In this document: positions 1 to 10,400 of the stretch, piece after piece
How the letters are laid out: each line of letters begins with the position of its first letter
Position numbering within the stretch: the first letter of the stretch is position 1
Origin: Luidia sarsii
Lineage: Eukaryota; Echinodermata; Asteroidea; Paxillosida; Luidiidae
Length of the DNA: 64,000 nt
Assembly (NCBI GenBank): GCA_949987565.1
Contig: OX465119.1
Coordinates: 9,914,895 to 9,978,894 of the forward strand
Reading direction: 5' to 3'
Translations under genes and position numbers: made by a program
The notes under the pieces: generated by a model
What the model saw: only the letters and a program-made list of their open reading frames with translations
Told to the model about the DNA's origin: nothing
Databases searched by the model: none

Positions 1-139
1 GCTGGTAGCATTCAACTATGTGAAATGTCTGTGGTTGGTCTTTGTCTGTATGTCATGTGAGTTCATAGGCTGTCCTGTCACTGGACTTGAAGGGGTTTGG
101 ATGCATCCTGTCATTTTCTGTTCTTCGTACTCCCCCCAG

Positions 140-210
140 GTATCTTGACAATGATCATGATTCGAACATTGAGGAGAGACATTGCCCGCTACAACAAGGA
201 TGAAGACGTA
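140..210 (+). CDS. TM9SF4: TM9SF4 exon (first in window)
   Basis: The acceptor CCCCCCAG precedes the exon and the donor GTA|GTAAGA follows. It encodes the end of the first transmembrane helix and the start of the cytosolic loop ([20 protein letters not shown]). It begins in codon phase 1 and ends in phase 0. Confidence 0.9.
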
Positions 211-3200
211 GTAAGATAGACAGCTCTCTCTCTCTCTCTCTCGCTCTCTCTCTTCCTCTCTTCCTCTCTCCTTCTCTCCCTCCCTCTCTCTCTCTCTCAC
301 CCTCTCTCCCTCTCTCCCTCTCTCCCTCTCTCCCTCTCACCCTCTCACCCTCTCTCTCTCTCTCACCCTCTCCCTCTCTCCCTCTCTCCCTCTCTTATCT
401 GTCCCTCTCCCCTCTCACCCTCTCCCCTCTCCCCCTCTCCACCTCTCACTCTCCCTCTCTCCCTCTCTTCTCTCTCCTCTCTCCCTCTCCCCCTTTACCC
501 CCTCTCCACCTCCATCTCTCCCTCTCTCCTCTCTCCCTCTCTTCTCTCTCCTCTCTCCCTCTCCCCCTTTACCCCCTCTCCACCTCCATCTCTTCCTCTC
601 TTCTCTCTCCTCTCTCCCTCTCTCCCTCTCCCCCTTTACCCTCTCTCCACCTCCATCTTTCCCTCTCTCCCTCTCTTCTCCTTTCTCCCTCTCTCCCTCT
701 CCCCCTTTACCCCCTCTCCACCTCCATCTATCCCTCTCTTCTCTCTCCTCTCTCCCTCTCTCCCTCTCCCCCTTTACCCCCTCTCCACCTCCATCTCTCC
801 CTGTCTTCTCTCTCTCCTCTCTCCCTCTCCCCCTTTACCCTCTCTCCACCTACATCTTTCCCTCTCTCCCTCTCTTCTCCTTTCTCCCTCTCTCCCTCTC
901 CCCCTTTACCCCCTCTCCACCTCCATCTCTCCCTCTCTTCTCTCCTCTCTCCCTCTCTCCCTCTCCCCCTTTACCCCCTCTCCACCTCCATCTCTCCCTC
1001 TCTTCTCTCTCCTCTCTCCCTCTCTCCCTCTCCCCCTTTACCCCCTCTCCACCTCCATCTCTCCCTCTCTTCTCTCTCCTCTCTCCCTCTCCCCCTCTCC
1101 CCCTTTACCCCTCTCCACCTCCATCTCTTCCTCTCTCCCTCTCTCCCTCTCTCCCTCTTTCCCTCTCCCCCTTTACCCCCTATCCACCTCCATCTCCCTC
1201 TCTTCTCTCTCCTCTCTCCCTCTCTCCCTCTCCCCCTTTACCCCCTCTCCACCTCCATCTCTTCCTCTCTCCCTCTCTCCCTCTCTTCTCTCTCCTCTCT
1301 CCCTCTCTCCCTCTCCCCCTTTACCCCCTCTCCACCTCCATCTCTCCCTCTCTTCTCTCTCCTCTCTCCCTCTCTCCCTCTCCCCCTTTACCCCCTCTCC
1401 ACCTCCATCTCTCCCTCTCTTCTCTCTCCTCTCTCCCTCTCTCCCTCTCCCCCTTTACCCCCTCTCCGCCTCCATCTCTTCCTCTCTCCCTCTCTCCCTC
1501 TCTACCTCTCTCCCTCTCTCCCTCTCTCCCTCTTTCCCTTTACCCCCTCTCCACCTCCATCTCTCCCTCTCTTCTCTCTCCTCTCTCCCTCTCTCCCTCT
1601 CCCCCTTTATCCCCTCTCCACCTCCATCTCTTCCTCTCTCCCTCTCTCCCTCTCTTCTCTCTCCTCTCCCCCTCTTTCCCTCTCCCCCTTTACCCCCTCT
1701 CCACCTCCATCTCTCCCTCTCTCCCTCTCTCCCTCTCTCCCTCTTTCCCTCTCTTCTCTCTCCTCTCTCCCTCTCTCCCTCTCCCCCTTTACCCCCTCTC
1801 CACCTCCATCTCTTCCTCTCTTCCTCTCTCCCTCTCTCCCTCTCTCCCTCTCCCCCTTTACCCCCTCTCCACCTCCATCTCTCCCTCTCTTCCTCTCTCC
1901 CTCTCTTCTCTCTCCTCTCTCCCTCTCTCCCTCTCCCCCTTTACCCCCTCTCCACCTCCATCTCTCCCTCTCTTCTCTCTCCTCTCTCCCTCTCTCCCTC
2001 TCCCCCTTTACCCCCTCTCCACCTCCATCTCTCCCTCTCTCCTCTCTCCCTCTCTCCCTCTCCCCCTTTACCCCCTCTCCACCTCCATCTCTCCCTCTCT
2101 TCTCTCTCCTCTCTCCTTCTCTCCCTCTCCCCCTTTACCCCCTCTCCACCTCCATCTCTTCCTCTCTCCCTCTCTCCCTCTCTCCCTCTATTCTCTCCCC
2201 TCCTTTGCTCTCTATTCTTTCTCACTCTCTCTTTCAATCAATAAATTTCAAAATAGCAAATTGTGTAATACACGATAACATTTTAACACTTTGTGTTCAG
2301 TGCTTTTTGTAAGGCAGCTTTAGTTCACAGGGTGAAACAGTTTTTCATATCATTTTTTGTTTCGGAGAAGTTGGCGTGATCACGGTTCTTGCTCATTTGT
2401 TTGTCCCTCCCCCTCTCCCCTTCTCCCCTTCTCCCCCTCTCCCCCTCTCCCCTCTCCCCCTCTCCCCCTCTTCCCCTCTTCCCCTCACCCCCTCTTCCCT
2501 TCCTGTCTCCCCTTCCCCTCCCTCCCCTCTCCCCCTTCCACTCTCCCTTCCCCTCTCCCCTTCCACTCTCCCTTCCCCTCTCCCCTCCCCTCCTCCCTCC
2601 CTTCTCCCCCTTCTCCCCCTCCCCTCTCACCCCTTCCCCTCCCCTCTCACCCCTTCCCCTCCCCTCTCACCCCTTCCCCTCCCCTCTCTCCCCTTCCCCT
2701 TTGCACCCCTTCCCCTCCCCTCTCACCCCTTCCCCTCCCCTCCTCCCTCCCTTCTCCCCCTCCCCTCTCACCCCTTCCCCTCCCCTCCTCCCTCCCTTCT
2801 CCCCCTCCCCTCTCACCCCTTCCCCTCCCCTCTCCCTTTCCCCTCTCCCCTCTCCCCCTTACTCGTCCACCTGCAGGAAGACACAATGGAGGAGACTGGC
2901 TGGAAGTTGGTGCACGGCGACGTGTTCCGTCCGCCCAAGGCGAAGCAACTCCTCTCCGCCCTGGCGGGCACCGGTGTCCAGATCCTGGCCATGGGCGTCA
3001 TCACTATAAGTGAGTGTTGGTCTCGCCCGCCCGGTACCCTGCCCTGTGGTGGTACCCAAGTCACATATATAACCTGTAGGCAGACAATAGCGGGTGCCAG
3101 ACTGAAATGCTGTATAGGCTCCCATCTTACAGAAAAGTATTGCCGGTAGTAAAGAACATCACCAATTCAGTGCTCGAATTTCAAAAAATAATTTTTACTA

Positions 3201-4676
3201 GACAACAGGTCTAGTAACTGAAGACTCTTACTGGACCTGAACTATATTTGCAAGACCTATAAATACAAGGAAAAAAACAGAGAAAGAAATAAGCCTACCA
3301 TGAGAAAATGCTATTTACTTGTGCTGTTGTACAGGTCAAAGTCAAAGTTATATTTGAGTGCCATTTTCTTCATGGTGCAAGAAAACAAACACTTGACAGC
3401 CAGTCCAGTGCAGTCACACTCAGCACTAGACCAACGCTGAAATCACTAGACTCAGTCCACGGTCTAGTGGATATTTCAAGCCGCTTTAGAAAAAACACAT
3501 ACGTGCGCGAGTGTCACCACGTAGCATCATAGACCCATGAGTAAGTTTGAACTTGCATCGCAAGAATACAAATGTGCAGTGGTGCTCTTTACTTCCACCC
3601 ATGGGCGCTTTACGAATCCATGGGATCAGGCTCGGGCGTCGTCTCCATCTGGCAAAAACCTGAACATCCAGGTTGTGGTTCGTCGGCAAATGTGACCCGG
3701 CACAGCATAATAAGGAATAACCCCACTTTTGAGATTTTGAGGTTTTCTAATGATTTGAAAGAGTATACCATTAGCTTTCAAATGATATCAAATTATAATA
3801 TCCTTTAATACTTAAAATCTCTGGAAAAAAAAAATTGATTTGTAATCGAATTGTGGAGATACTTTAACTTCAGGCGTTGTTTAGTCAAAAAGTGTTTTGG
3901 TGGGATATTCCTCATGTCGTTGTGCCGGGTCACAAATTTGAAGGCTTGCTTGCTTGTTACAGTACAGAGTATTCACCGAGAAATGGAGGCTTGTGTCTAG
4001 ATGCCTGTGATATTGTAACAGGTAATAGGAACAGGATCGAAGCCTTAGCCTGAGCCGAAGCTTCCACAGTCGACTCCCCCACCACCACACCCTCACCCCA
4101 TAGCACTCACACAGGCCGTCTCAAACCTAACTGGATGAGTGGATGTATTACTTTCCCCTTGCCGAAGGTTTCGCCATGTTTGGGATGCTGTCGCCTAGCA
4201 ACCGTGGAGCCTTGCTCAGTGCAGCCCTGTTCCTGTTTGTCTTCATGGGGTAAGAAAATCACGGCAACAAAACATTCGAAAAGTTAAAATCAAGACAACT
4301 GTCTGGGACATTTTGGAAGAAATTGGCCAGAGGTCTCAGTTCAAATCCAATTCCAATCAAAGTTTTCTCCATCACGCCCTTTTAGAAAGGTCCTGCCTGA
4401 AACGTCAGGTCCACTAAATTTTGATAGTTTTCTGTCCCATTTTTTTATTTGAATTTTTTTTTAAATTCTTTATTATCGTCTTTTTTGGGGGGCAGGATGT
4501 TTGCCGGCTATTTCTCGGGACGTCTCTACAAGACAATGAAGGGAACACAGTGGACACAGTCTGCCCTGATGGTAAGGCAACCAGATCAGCGTCCTCTCTC
4601 TCTCTCTCTCTCTCTCTCACCCCTCTCTCTCCCTCTCACTCTCACTCTCTCTCTCCCCTCTCTCTCGCTCTCTCTC

Positions 4677-4715
<39 letters not shown>

Positions 4716-7700
4716 CTCTCTCTCCCTCTCACTCTCACTCTCTCTCTCCCTCTCACCCCCTCTCTCTCTCTCTCTCTCACCCCTCACTCTCTCTCTCCCT
4801 CTCACCCCCTCTCTCTCTCTCCCTCTTACCCCTCTCTCTCCCTCTCACCCCTCTCTCTCTCCCTCTTACCCCTCTCTCTCCCTCTCACCCCCTCTCACCC
4901 CCTCTCTCTCTCCCTCTTACCCCTCTCTCTCCCTCTTACCCCTCTCTCTCTCTCTCCCTCTCACCCCTCTCTCTCTCCCTCTCACCCCCTCTCTCTCTCC
5001 CTCTTACCCCTCTCTCTCCCTCTCACTCTCTCTCCATCTCACCCCCTCTCCCTCCCTCTCCCTCTCACTCTTACTCTCACTCTCACTCTCTCTCTCCCTC
5101 TCACCCCCTCTCACCCCCTCTCTCTCTCCCTCTCACCCCCTCTCTCTCCCTCTCACCCCTCTCTCCCTCTCACCCCTCTCTCTCTCTCTCTCCCTCTCAC
5201 CCCCTCTCTCTCTCCCTCTCACCCCTCTCTCTCTCCCTCTCACCCCCTCTCTCTCCCTCTCACTCTCACTCTCCCTCTCACCCCTTCTCTCTCTCCCTCT
5301 CACTCTCCCTCTCACTCTCACTCTCTCCCACTCTCTCACTATCTGTCTCTCTCTCACTCTCCTCTGTTTTTTCACTCCTCTCCTGCTCTAACTCTCCCCC
5401 CCTCTCACTTCTCCACTCCTTCCCTCCCTCTCCTTCCCTCCCTCTCCTTCCCTCCCTCTCCCTCCTTCCCTCCGTCCCACTCTCCCTCACTCTCCCTCCC
5501 TCCCCCTTCCTTCTCCCTCACTCCCTCTCTCTCACCCTCCCCCTCTCACCCTTTCTCCCACTCTCACTCTCTCTCACTCTCTCCCTCACTCTCTCTTTCT
5601 CTCCCCTCTCTAGACGGGCCTCTTGTACCCAGGCATCATGTTCACCACCATGTTCCTCCTCAACTTCTTCATCTGGGGCAAGCAGTCGTCCGGCGCGGTG
5701 CCGTTCAGCACCATGATTGCCCTGGTGTGCATGTGGAACGGGATCTCAGTCCCGCTGGTCGTCCTGGGCCACTACTTTGGCTACAGGAAGCAGGTGAGTC
5801 TCATTGGGGGGGGGAGGGGGAGGAACAAATTAAAAATTTGAAGGTGTAAAAAGGGAGGGAAATGGAAAAAAAAGGCGGAAAGGAAAAAGATGATACAACA
5901 TTGAAAAAACGAAAATAAAGAACAATTGGAGAAATGATAACATTAAAAAAATGGGGTGGGGAAATTATAAAACGTAGACAAACAAAAGATGAAAGCAATG
6001 GAAAAGGGAAATAATGGAAAACAAATTTGAAAGAATGAAAAGATGGAAAAAAGAAAAGAAAGGGGAAAAAATGAGATGTTTCGCTATTTCTTCTTGCTTT
6101 CTGTATCACATGATGTAGCCTGGTCTCTCATTGTACACTTTCCGATTGGTTCCCCAGCCCTACTCCCACCCGGTGCGGACCAATCAGATCCCCCGTCAAG
6201 TGCCAGAGCAGGTCTGGTACCTCAACCCCCTCCTGAGGTAAGTTGGTTGAGGGTCAAAGCCTGGCAACCCCTACCCCCACCAGACTGCATAACTCAAGTC
6301 TCCCCAAACCCAGAAATTAACCACCCTGGCAAAGACTGGTAGTCCATTTGGGGAAAGGCCACCATCTAAGGGCTGGTTAGCTCAGAGTGCTGGTACGCAC
6401 AACCAGAGATCTTGAGTTCAAGCCCATGCCAGGTAATAATAATTTTTTTTATCTCGCTTAACCCCTTGATGGCGGGATTATTTTAGTGCCAATTGCCGGC
6501 ACAGTGCCATTTCAAAAGCTTGCTAAACAGTCAGAGAACAATAAACCTGCAAAATAATTCAATAAGAGTGCACTATTTGTATCAGTGAATCAAAATGTGG
6601 CACAGTAGGAAGTCTGCGTGGCTTTTGTCAAGGGATTATCAGCCCTCAAAGATTGGCCTTTTGTGTGTTGTCCAATGGAGCGTCGGCTGTGCGACACGAC
6701 TCCGAGAACTGTGTGTGCTGCTACCCTTTGACCGCAAACATTGCTGCACTGCAGCGGACAAAGGATCCAGCTGGACGGCCTCAACAAAGCGTGCAATTTG
6801 CGGTAAAGGCAGCGGGCGCATTCCATAGTCTCTCCGGTGACTGCATTGGGTGTTGGGCAGGCCAGCCCACTGTCTGCCGTAGTAGCGCTCAGACCCTCGA
6901 TCGTTCAAAATGAAGCCCCACAATAGCGCCAATGTTACCGCTGATCTGGCAATTCATGCAGCAACTGACGTCAAAAAAGGTGTTTGTCATGATACATATT
7001 GCTGAAAAGAGTCTTTGTCTACAGTTTGGACAATAGCGGCGTCTAAATTGTGAAACTCACTATGCATGCATAGCGGCTTCCCGGCACGAAGGGGTTAACA
7101 ATCAGGAACATTACCCATCATGTGGCAGAAGATCTTTGTCATGCGTCATATTGCTTTGTTCTGGGCTGAAAAGAGTCTTCATTCTAAACTCGGTCAATAG
7201 TGGTGCTTTGATTCAGAGGGCTCTGTGCATGGACAAAGTGGTTTATTGCCTTTGCCCTTTGAGAAAGGTCCTGCTAGGATCCCTACCCCACCATCCAACA
7301 GTTGCTATGATCTTCACAACTACATGACCCGTAATGACAATTTATATAGCACTTTAAGACGAGCCTGCTCATCAGGGGGGAAAAGCATACAAAAGCCTGT
7401 GACAACAATCTACTTCATCAGATGCAATAAAAGCTAACCCTAGCTTGTAAGAGGGCCTGACGTTTCGATCCTAGCTAGGATCGAAATGGTTGGCCCTGTA
7501 ACTTTTGAGATTGACTATGTCTTGCAGGCCAGTTTAGTCAGTGAGCAGTTTGCGACAGTTTTGTTTTTATTTACTTCATGGTATATAATATACAATGAAC
7601 TTGAAATCGGTCATTTGATGGAACCTTGTCTTCTCTTGTTTGATCCATGTAGCATCTTGATGGCAGGCATTCTTCCCTTTGGCGCCGTATTCATCGAGTT

Positions 7701-9721
7701 GTTCTTCATTCTCACCGTAAGTCGTTCTCTCAAATAAAAAGAATAAAAAAACACCAGAAACATCTGGCCAGAGTTGTCTTCTTTTTCCTGAGCACGGCCA
7801 AATTTTGTATTAACCACTTGGCACCGACACCACTTTTCGGTGTCCATGATTGCCACACGGTGATTCTGAATGAGTGTTCCATTTTCAAAACTCGCTTAAA
7901 AAAAACATTTTAAAAATTAACAAATTGACAAAGAAAACTTCGACTGACAAAGAAAACTTTGATAGGGACTTGACTTGAACCCGAGACTTCTGGATTAACG
8001 GAGCAGTGCTCTTCCCATCTGAGCTATCCAGCCCTTAGATGGTGGCCTTCCCATATTGTCAACTAGTCTTTGCTGGGGGTGGGGGTGCTAGTCAGAAGCA
8101 ATTCAACTTTCAGTCGCCCTGTGCGTGGTAAAGGGCTGTGCGAGAATCGGCTTGTTTTTGGCAGAAGCATGTCACATAATTATGGTTATTTCGATAAATT
8201 TGGGGCACAATTGACAACTCTTTTTTCTCTTTTTTTTTTTGGTGCAGGCAATCTGGGAGAACCAGTTCTACTATCTCTTTGGGTTCCTCTTTGTCGTCTT
8301 TCTCATCCTGATGGTGTCCTGCGCCCAGATCTCGATCGTCATGGTCTACTTTCAGCTCTGCGGCGAGGTAGGCAGTCAAAAGTCAATCACAACCCAACAG
8401 ACCCCCACGGTACCCCACAGAACCCCATGGAATCCCATGGTACCCCACAGGACCCATGGAACACCACAGAACCATATAAAACCCCATGGAATCAAATAGA
8501 ACCCCACGGTACCCTACGGAATCCCATGGTACCCCATGGAATCCCATGGTACCCTATGGAACCCCATGGAACCCTATAGAACCCCATAGAACACTATAGA
8601 ACCCCACGGAACCCCATGGAACCCTATAGACCCCACGGAACCATATGGAACCCTATAGAACCCCACGGAACCCCATGGAACCCTATAGAACCCCACGGAA
8701 CCCCAGGGTACCCTATAGAACCCCAGGGTACCCTTTGCAACTTGCAAGATCCTGCTGGCAGGGTTTCTCCCCCCCCCCCCCCCACCGGCAAAAAACATGT
8801 GACTGAAAAACCTCAATACATTGAGTTTGACGAAGGATGTATGAAAGCGATTCTTTGACCTTTGCAAATCGTGTAAACTACCTTTTTAATGCTTGAATTT
8901 TTGTTGTTTTTGCTTTTGTTTTTTCGTTTTCATGCTTTTTCAGGACTATCACTGGTGGTGGAGATCCTTCCTTGTGTCAGGAGGCTCTGCCCTTTATGTT
9001 CTATTATACTCCGTTTTCTACTTCATAACCAAGGTAACCCCTTTTCTAGTTCTGCTTCCGAAAATGTCCACTCCCCAGCCCCGAATTGACTATTTTTCAA
9101 TAATAAAAACAAATACGGGATATCCAAAATTAGGAGGGCCTGACGTTTCAATCTTAGCAGGTCCTTTCTCAAATTATTCTGAGACATTTACCATTTTAAC
9201 GTGTCTCAAAATAACTTACCATCGGTAAAGTGAGTATGTATTAAGTTCAAGGCTTGCAGTTGAAGGAGTTTTCATATCTTAACCTTAGCCCATTGCCTCT
9301 TCCTCCTTCCTCCACCCTTAACCCTGAACCCTGACCCCTTCCTCCTTCCTCCACCCTGACTCCTAACCCCTTTTTTCAACCATTACCCCTCACCCCATAC
9401 CCTTTACCCCTAACTTGTTACCCCTTCCTCCTTCCTCCACCCTTACCCCTTAACCCTGACCCCTTATCCCTTCTCCCTTTTTCCACCCCTACCCCTTACG
9501 CCTCTCTCCACCCTTATCCCTCTTTCCACCCTTACCTCTTACCCCTCTCTCCATCCTTATCCCACCCCCAGCTTGAGATCACCCAGTTTGTGCCGGCCCT
9601 CCTGTACTTTGGCTACACTCTCATGATGGTCTTCACCTTCTGGATCACGACGGGCACCACCGGGTTCTATGCGGCATACTGGTTCATCACCAAGATCTAC
9701 GGAGCGGTCAAGATTGACTGA
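140..9721 (+). CDS. TM9SF4: TM9SF4-like nonaspanin, C-terminal half (5' partial, 10 exons)
   Basis: Transmembrane 9 superfamily proteins are nine-span membrane proteins of Golgi and endosomes; TM9SF4 is linked to phagocytosis, adhesion, V-ATPase assembly and sorting of glycine-rich membrane segments. Ten exons join in frame: 140-210, 2877-3009, 4168-4249, 4496-4571, 5614-5793, 6158-6237, 7653-7716, 8248-8367, 8944-9033, 9572-9721, giving about 347 residues. They carry the family blocks in order: [27 protein letters not shown] [89 protein letters not shown] and the C-terminal KIYGAVKID. The terminus matches the KxD-type COPI-binding tail described for this family. The blocks ([19 protein letters not shown]) fit TM9SF4 better than TM9SF2. 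The luminal N-terminal half (roughly 300 residues) lies upstream of the window. Confidence 0.95.
211..2240 (+). repeat. 2-kb CT-rich array in TM9SF4 intron
   Basis: This is almost pure pyrimidine on the sense strand. After an initial (CT)n and CCCTCT part, a higher-order unit of roughly 50-65 bp recurs, each containing CTTTACCCCCTCTCCACC followed by TCCATCTC and CT blocks. About 25 to 30 degenerate copies are visible. It has mirror symmetry typical of triplex-forming DNA. The frames it leaves open on either strand are not genes. Confidence 0.97.
2403..2862 (+). repeat. C/T-rich array next to TM9SF4 acceptor
   Basis: It is made of CCCCTCTCC, CCCCTTCC and CACCCCTTCC blocks, with a recurrent unit around CACCCCTTCCCCTCCCCTCT. 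It ends 14 bp before the acceptor of the exon at 2877 and supplies its pyrimidine tract. Confidence 0.95.
2877..3009 (+). CDS. TM9SF4: TM9SF4 exon 2 of window
   Basis: The acceptor is CACCTGCAG and the donor is A|GTGAGT. It encodes [20 protein letters not shown] followed by the next hydrophobic segment. The [13 protein letters not shown] block is a family signature. It ends in phase 1. Confidence 0.93.
3010..4167 (+). other. TM9SF4 intron, unique-looking
   Basis: The intron between the exons ending 3009 and starting 4168 is A+T-rich. Around 3160-3480 several scattered ACTAGAC and GGTCTAGT segments recur in both orientations, suggesting a decayed inverted-repeat element. No gene is seen. Confidence 0.5.
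4168..4249 (+). CDS. TM9SF4: TM9SF4 exon 3 of window
   Basis: It encodes [20 protein letters not shown] and a short hydrophobic stretch ending FMG. The GMLSPS.RGAL block is conserved in TM9 proteins. The acceptor CCGAAG has a weak pyrimidine tract; the donor is GG|GTAAGA. Confidence 0.9.
4496..4571 (+). CDS. TM9SF4: TM9SF4 exon 4 of window
   Basis: It encodes [19 protein letters not shown] and TQSALM, matching the family block G.FSAGRLYRTLKG. The acceptor is GGGGGGCAG and the donor is ATG|GTAAGG. The exon is immediately followed by the large pyrimidine array of intron 4. Confidence 0.9.
4593..5612 (+). repeat. 1-kb CT-rich array in TM9SF4 intron
   Basis: CTCTCTCTCCCTCTCACCCC units run from just after one donor (4571) to the next acceptor (5613). 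Two overlapping frames of over 400 codons read only Ser, Leu, Pro, His and Thr and are array shadows. Confidence 0.97.
5614..5793 (+). CDS. TM9SF4: TM9SF4 exon 5 of window
   Basis: A 60-codon exon encodes two hydrophobic spans around [15 protein letters not shown] and [14 protein letters not shown], ending YFGYRKQ. The upstream CT array runs directly into the acceptor CTCTCTAG, so the array also acts as polypyrimidine tract. The donor is CAG|GTGAGT. Confidence 0.95.
5794..6157 (+). other. Short purine-rich TM9SF4 intron
   Basis: The intron begins with a G-rich block and continues as an A/G-rich, low-complexity stretch (GGAAAAAG, GAAAATGG). No gene or element with clear ends is seen. Confidence 0.6.
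6158..6237 (+). CDS. TM9SF4: TM9SF4 exon 6 of window
   Basis: It encodes [20 protein letters not shown] and [20 protein letters not shown] is the most conserved loop of TM9 proteins. The acceptor is TCCCCAG and the donor is AG|GTAAGT; the exon ends in phase 2. Confidence 0.95.
6318..6450 (+). repeat. tRNA-derived SINE fragment (family 1)
   Basis: It contains GGCAAAGACTGGTAGTC, then GGCCACCATCTAAGGGCTGG, a degenerate A box (TTAGCTCAGAGTGCTGG) and a B box (GAGTTCAAGCCC). The same order recurs in more than ten places in this window. It inserted just after the TM9SF4 exon at 6158-6237. Confidence 0.75.
6462..7094. mobile_element. piggyBac-like MITE with TTAA flanks
   Basis: A 633-bp segment is bounded by TTAA at 6458-6461 and 7095-7098. 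Its ends read CCCCTTGATGGCGGGA on the left and the complement of CCCCTTCGTGCCGGGA on the right, 13 of 16 positions matching. TTAA duplication and ends starting with C-runs are hallmarks of piggyBac-type elements. No transposase is present, so it would be non-autonomous. Similar left ends occur at about 7810 and 51680. Confidence 0.55.
7653..7716 (+). CDS. TM9SF4: TM9SF4 exon 7 of window
   Basis: It encodes [20 protein letters not shown] plus T, a transmembrane helix typical of TM9SF4. The acceptor is CATGTAG and the donor is ACC|GTAAGT. Confidence 0.94.
7925..8120 (-). repeat. tRNA-derived SINE, minus copy (family 1)
   Basis: Read on the minus strand it carries GCTGGATAGCTCAGATGG (A box) and CGGGTTCAAGTC (B box), then a tail ending CTTTGTC. 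It lies in the TM9SF4 intron before the exon at 8248. Confidence 0.8.
8248..8367 (+). CDS. TM9SF4: TM9SF4 exon 8 of window
   Basis: It encodes [20 protein letters not shown] and then [17 protein letters not shown], two further spans. The acceptor is GGTGCAG and the donor is GAG|GTAGGC. A 10-bp minisatellite starts about 30 bp after the donor. Confidence 0.95.
8395..8740 (+). repeat. 10-bp minisatellite (ACCCCATGGA type)
   Basis: About 34 degenerate copies of a decamer such as GAACCCCATG, GAACCCTATA and GTACCCCATG begin about 30 bp after a TM9SF4 splice donor. CCATGG and GGTACC palindromes recur every 10 bp. Confidence 0.95.
8944..9033 (+). CDS. TM9SF4: TM9SF4 exon 9 of window
   Basis: It encodes [20 protein letters not shown] and the following span ending FITK. 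The acceptor is TTTTTCAG and the donor is AAG|GTAACC. Confidence 0.95.
9240..9571 (+). repeat. Pyrimidine-rich degenerate repeat
   Basis: Irregular CCTTCCTCC, ACCCTTACCCC and CTGACCCC blocks fill the end of the last TM9SF4 intron up to the acceptor at 9571. Confidence 0.8.
9572..9721 (+). CDS. TM9SF4: TM9SF4 terminal coding exon
   Basis: It encodes [20 protein letters not shown] and the last span, ending KIYGAVKID then TGA at 9719-9721. The KID terminus corresponds to the KxD COPI-interaction signal known in the family. The acceptor is CACCCCCAG. Confidence 0.95.
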   Translation, partial: LEITQFVPALLYFGYTLMMVFTFWITTGTTGFYAAYWFITKIYGAVKID

Positions 9722-10130
9722 TCACCGCGAGGGATAGACAAACAAACAGAGGTAGCACTCCACAGTCACCAACCGACCAACCAACCAACACACACACACA
9801 CTTACAGTGTAGGGGCTGGCTCAATTCTGACTTGTATATAAAACAAAATTGAAAAAGGGGGAAAAAACACACCCAAAATACCCCACAATTCTTGTTCATT
9901 CAAAGATGAAACAAAATATTACGTTTGGTTTGATGTGCCAAAAAAGAAGAAGGGAGTTTGGATTTGATATGAAAACAATATTCTGAAAGTTGGAACCCAT
10001 ACCAGATTTGTTTGTGACAAGATTTGTTGGTGTTGTTTTTTGACCTGAGTATTTTCTTTTTAAACTGTGGTTGGTTTCCTGTGTACATGTTGTTGTCTAA
10101 AAACTGTGGGTGATTTCTACTCTATTTATA
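9722..10130 (+). other. TM9SF4: Presumed TM9SF4 3' untranslated region
   Basis: Sequence directly after the stop contains an ACACACAC run and A/T-rich DNA. No unambiguous AATAAA is seen in the first 400 bp; AATAAA hexamers occur near 11109-11138, but those lie beyond repeat DNA. The end of the transcript is therefore unknown. Confidence 0.4.
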
Positions 10131-10400
10131 GATTTGCTGAGGGGCAGGGAGGAAGGGGGGTAGAAAATGTTCAAAAATTTCATTCCAAACTTGTAGCATG
10201 ATCAGATTAACTAGGCGGTTCCTTTTCTGAGCTGCATCCACGTTGCGTGATCCCTGAGCTGCCGTAGCCGGGTTTACAAAAACCATTGGTTGTTTGCATC
10301 TGAATGAAAGCAGGGGTGGCTTGTGATCCCTGGAGTTATACAACAGTTGAATTGCCTCTGACTGGCACCGCCACTCCGGGGGAAAAAAATAGTTTACTAT
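10130..10400 (+). repeat. SINE family 1 head segment
   Basis: It contains GCCGGGTTTACAAAAACC, TTGTTTGCATCTGAATGAAA, GATCCCTGGAG and CTCTGACTGGC in the order seen in the complete copy at 51795-52086. The tRNA-like half is missing. Confidence 0.75.

Noticed and set aside
2357..3149. Frames of 206-257 codons containing the TM9SF4 exon at 2877.
   Set aside because: Only 2877-3009 has TM9SF4 similarity; the N-terminal part is the C/T array and the C-terminal part is intron after GTGAGT.
4421..5849. Two overlapping frames of 431 and 466 codons rich in Ser, Leu and Pro.
   Set aside because: They are readings of a CT simple-sequence array inside a TM9SF4 intron; the real exons 4496-4571 and 5614-5793 lie in them only at the edges.
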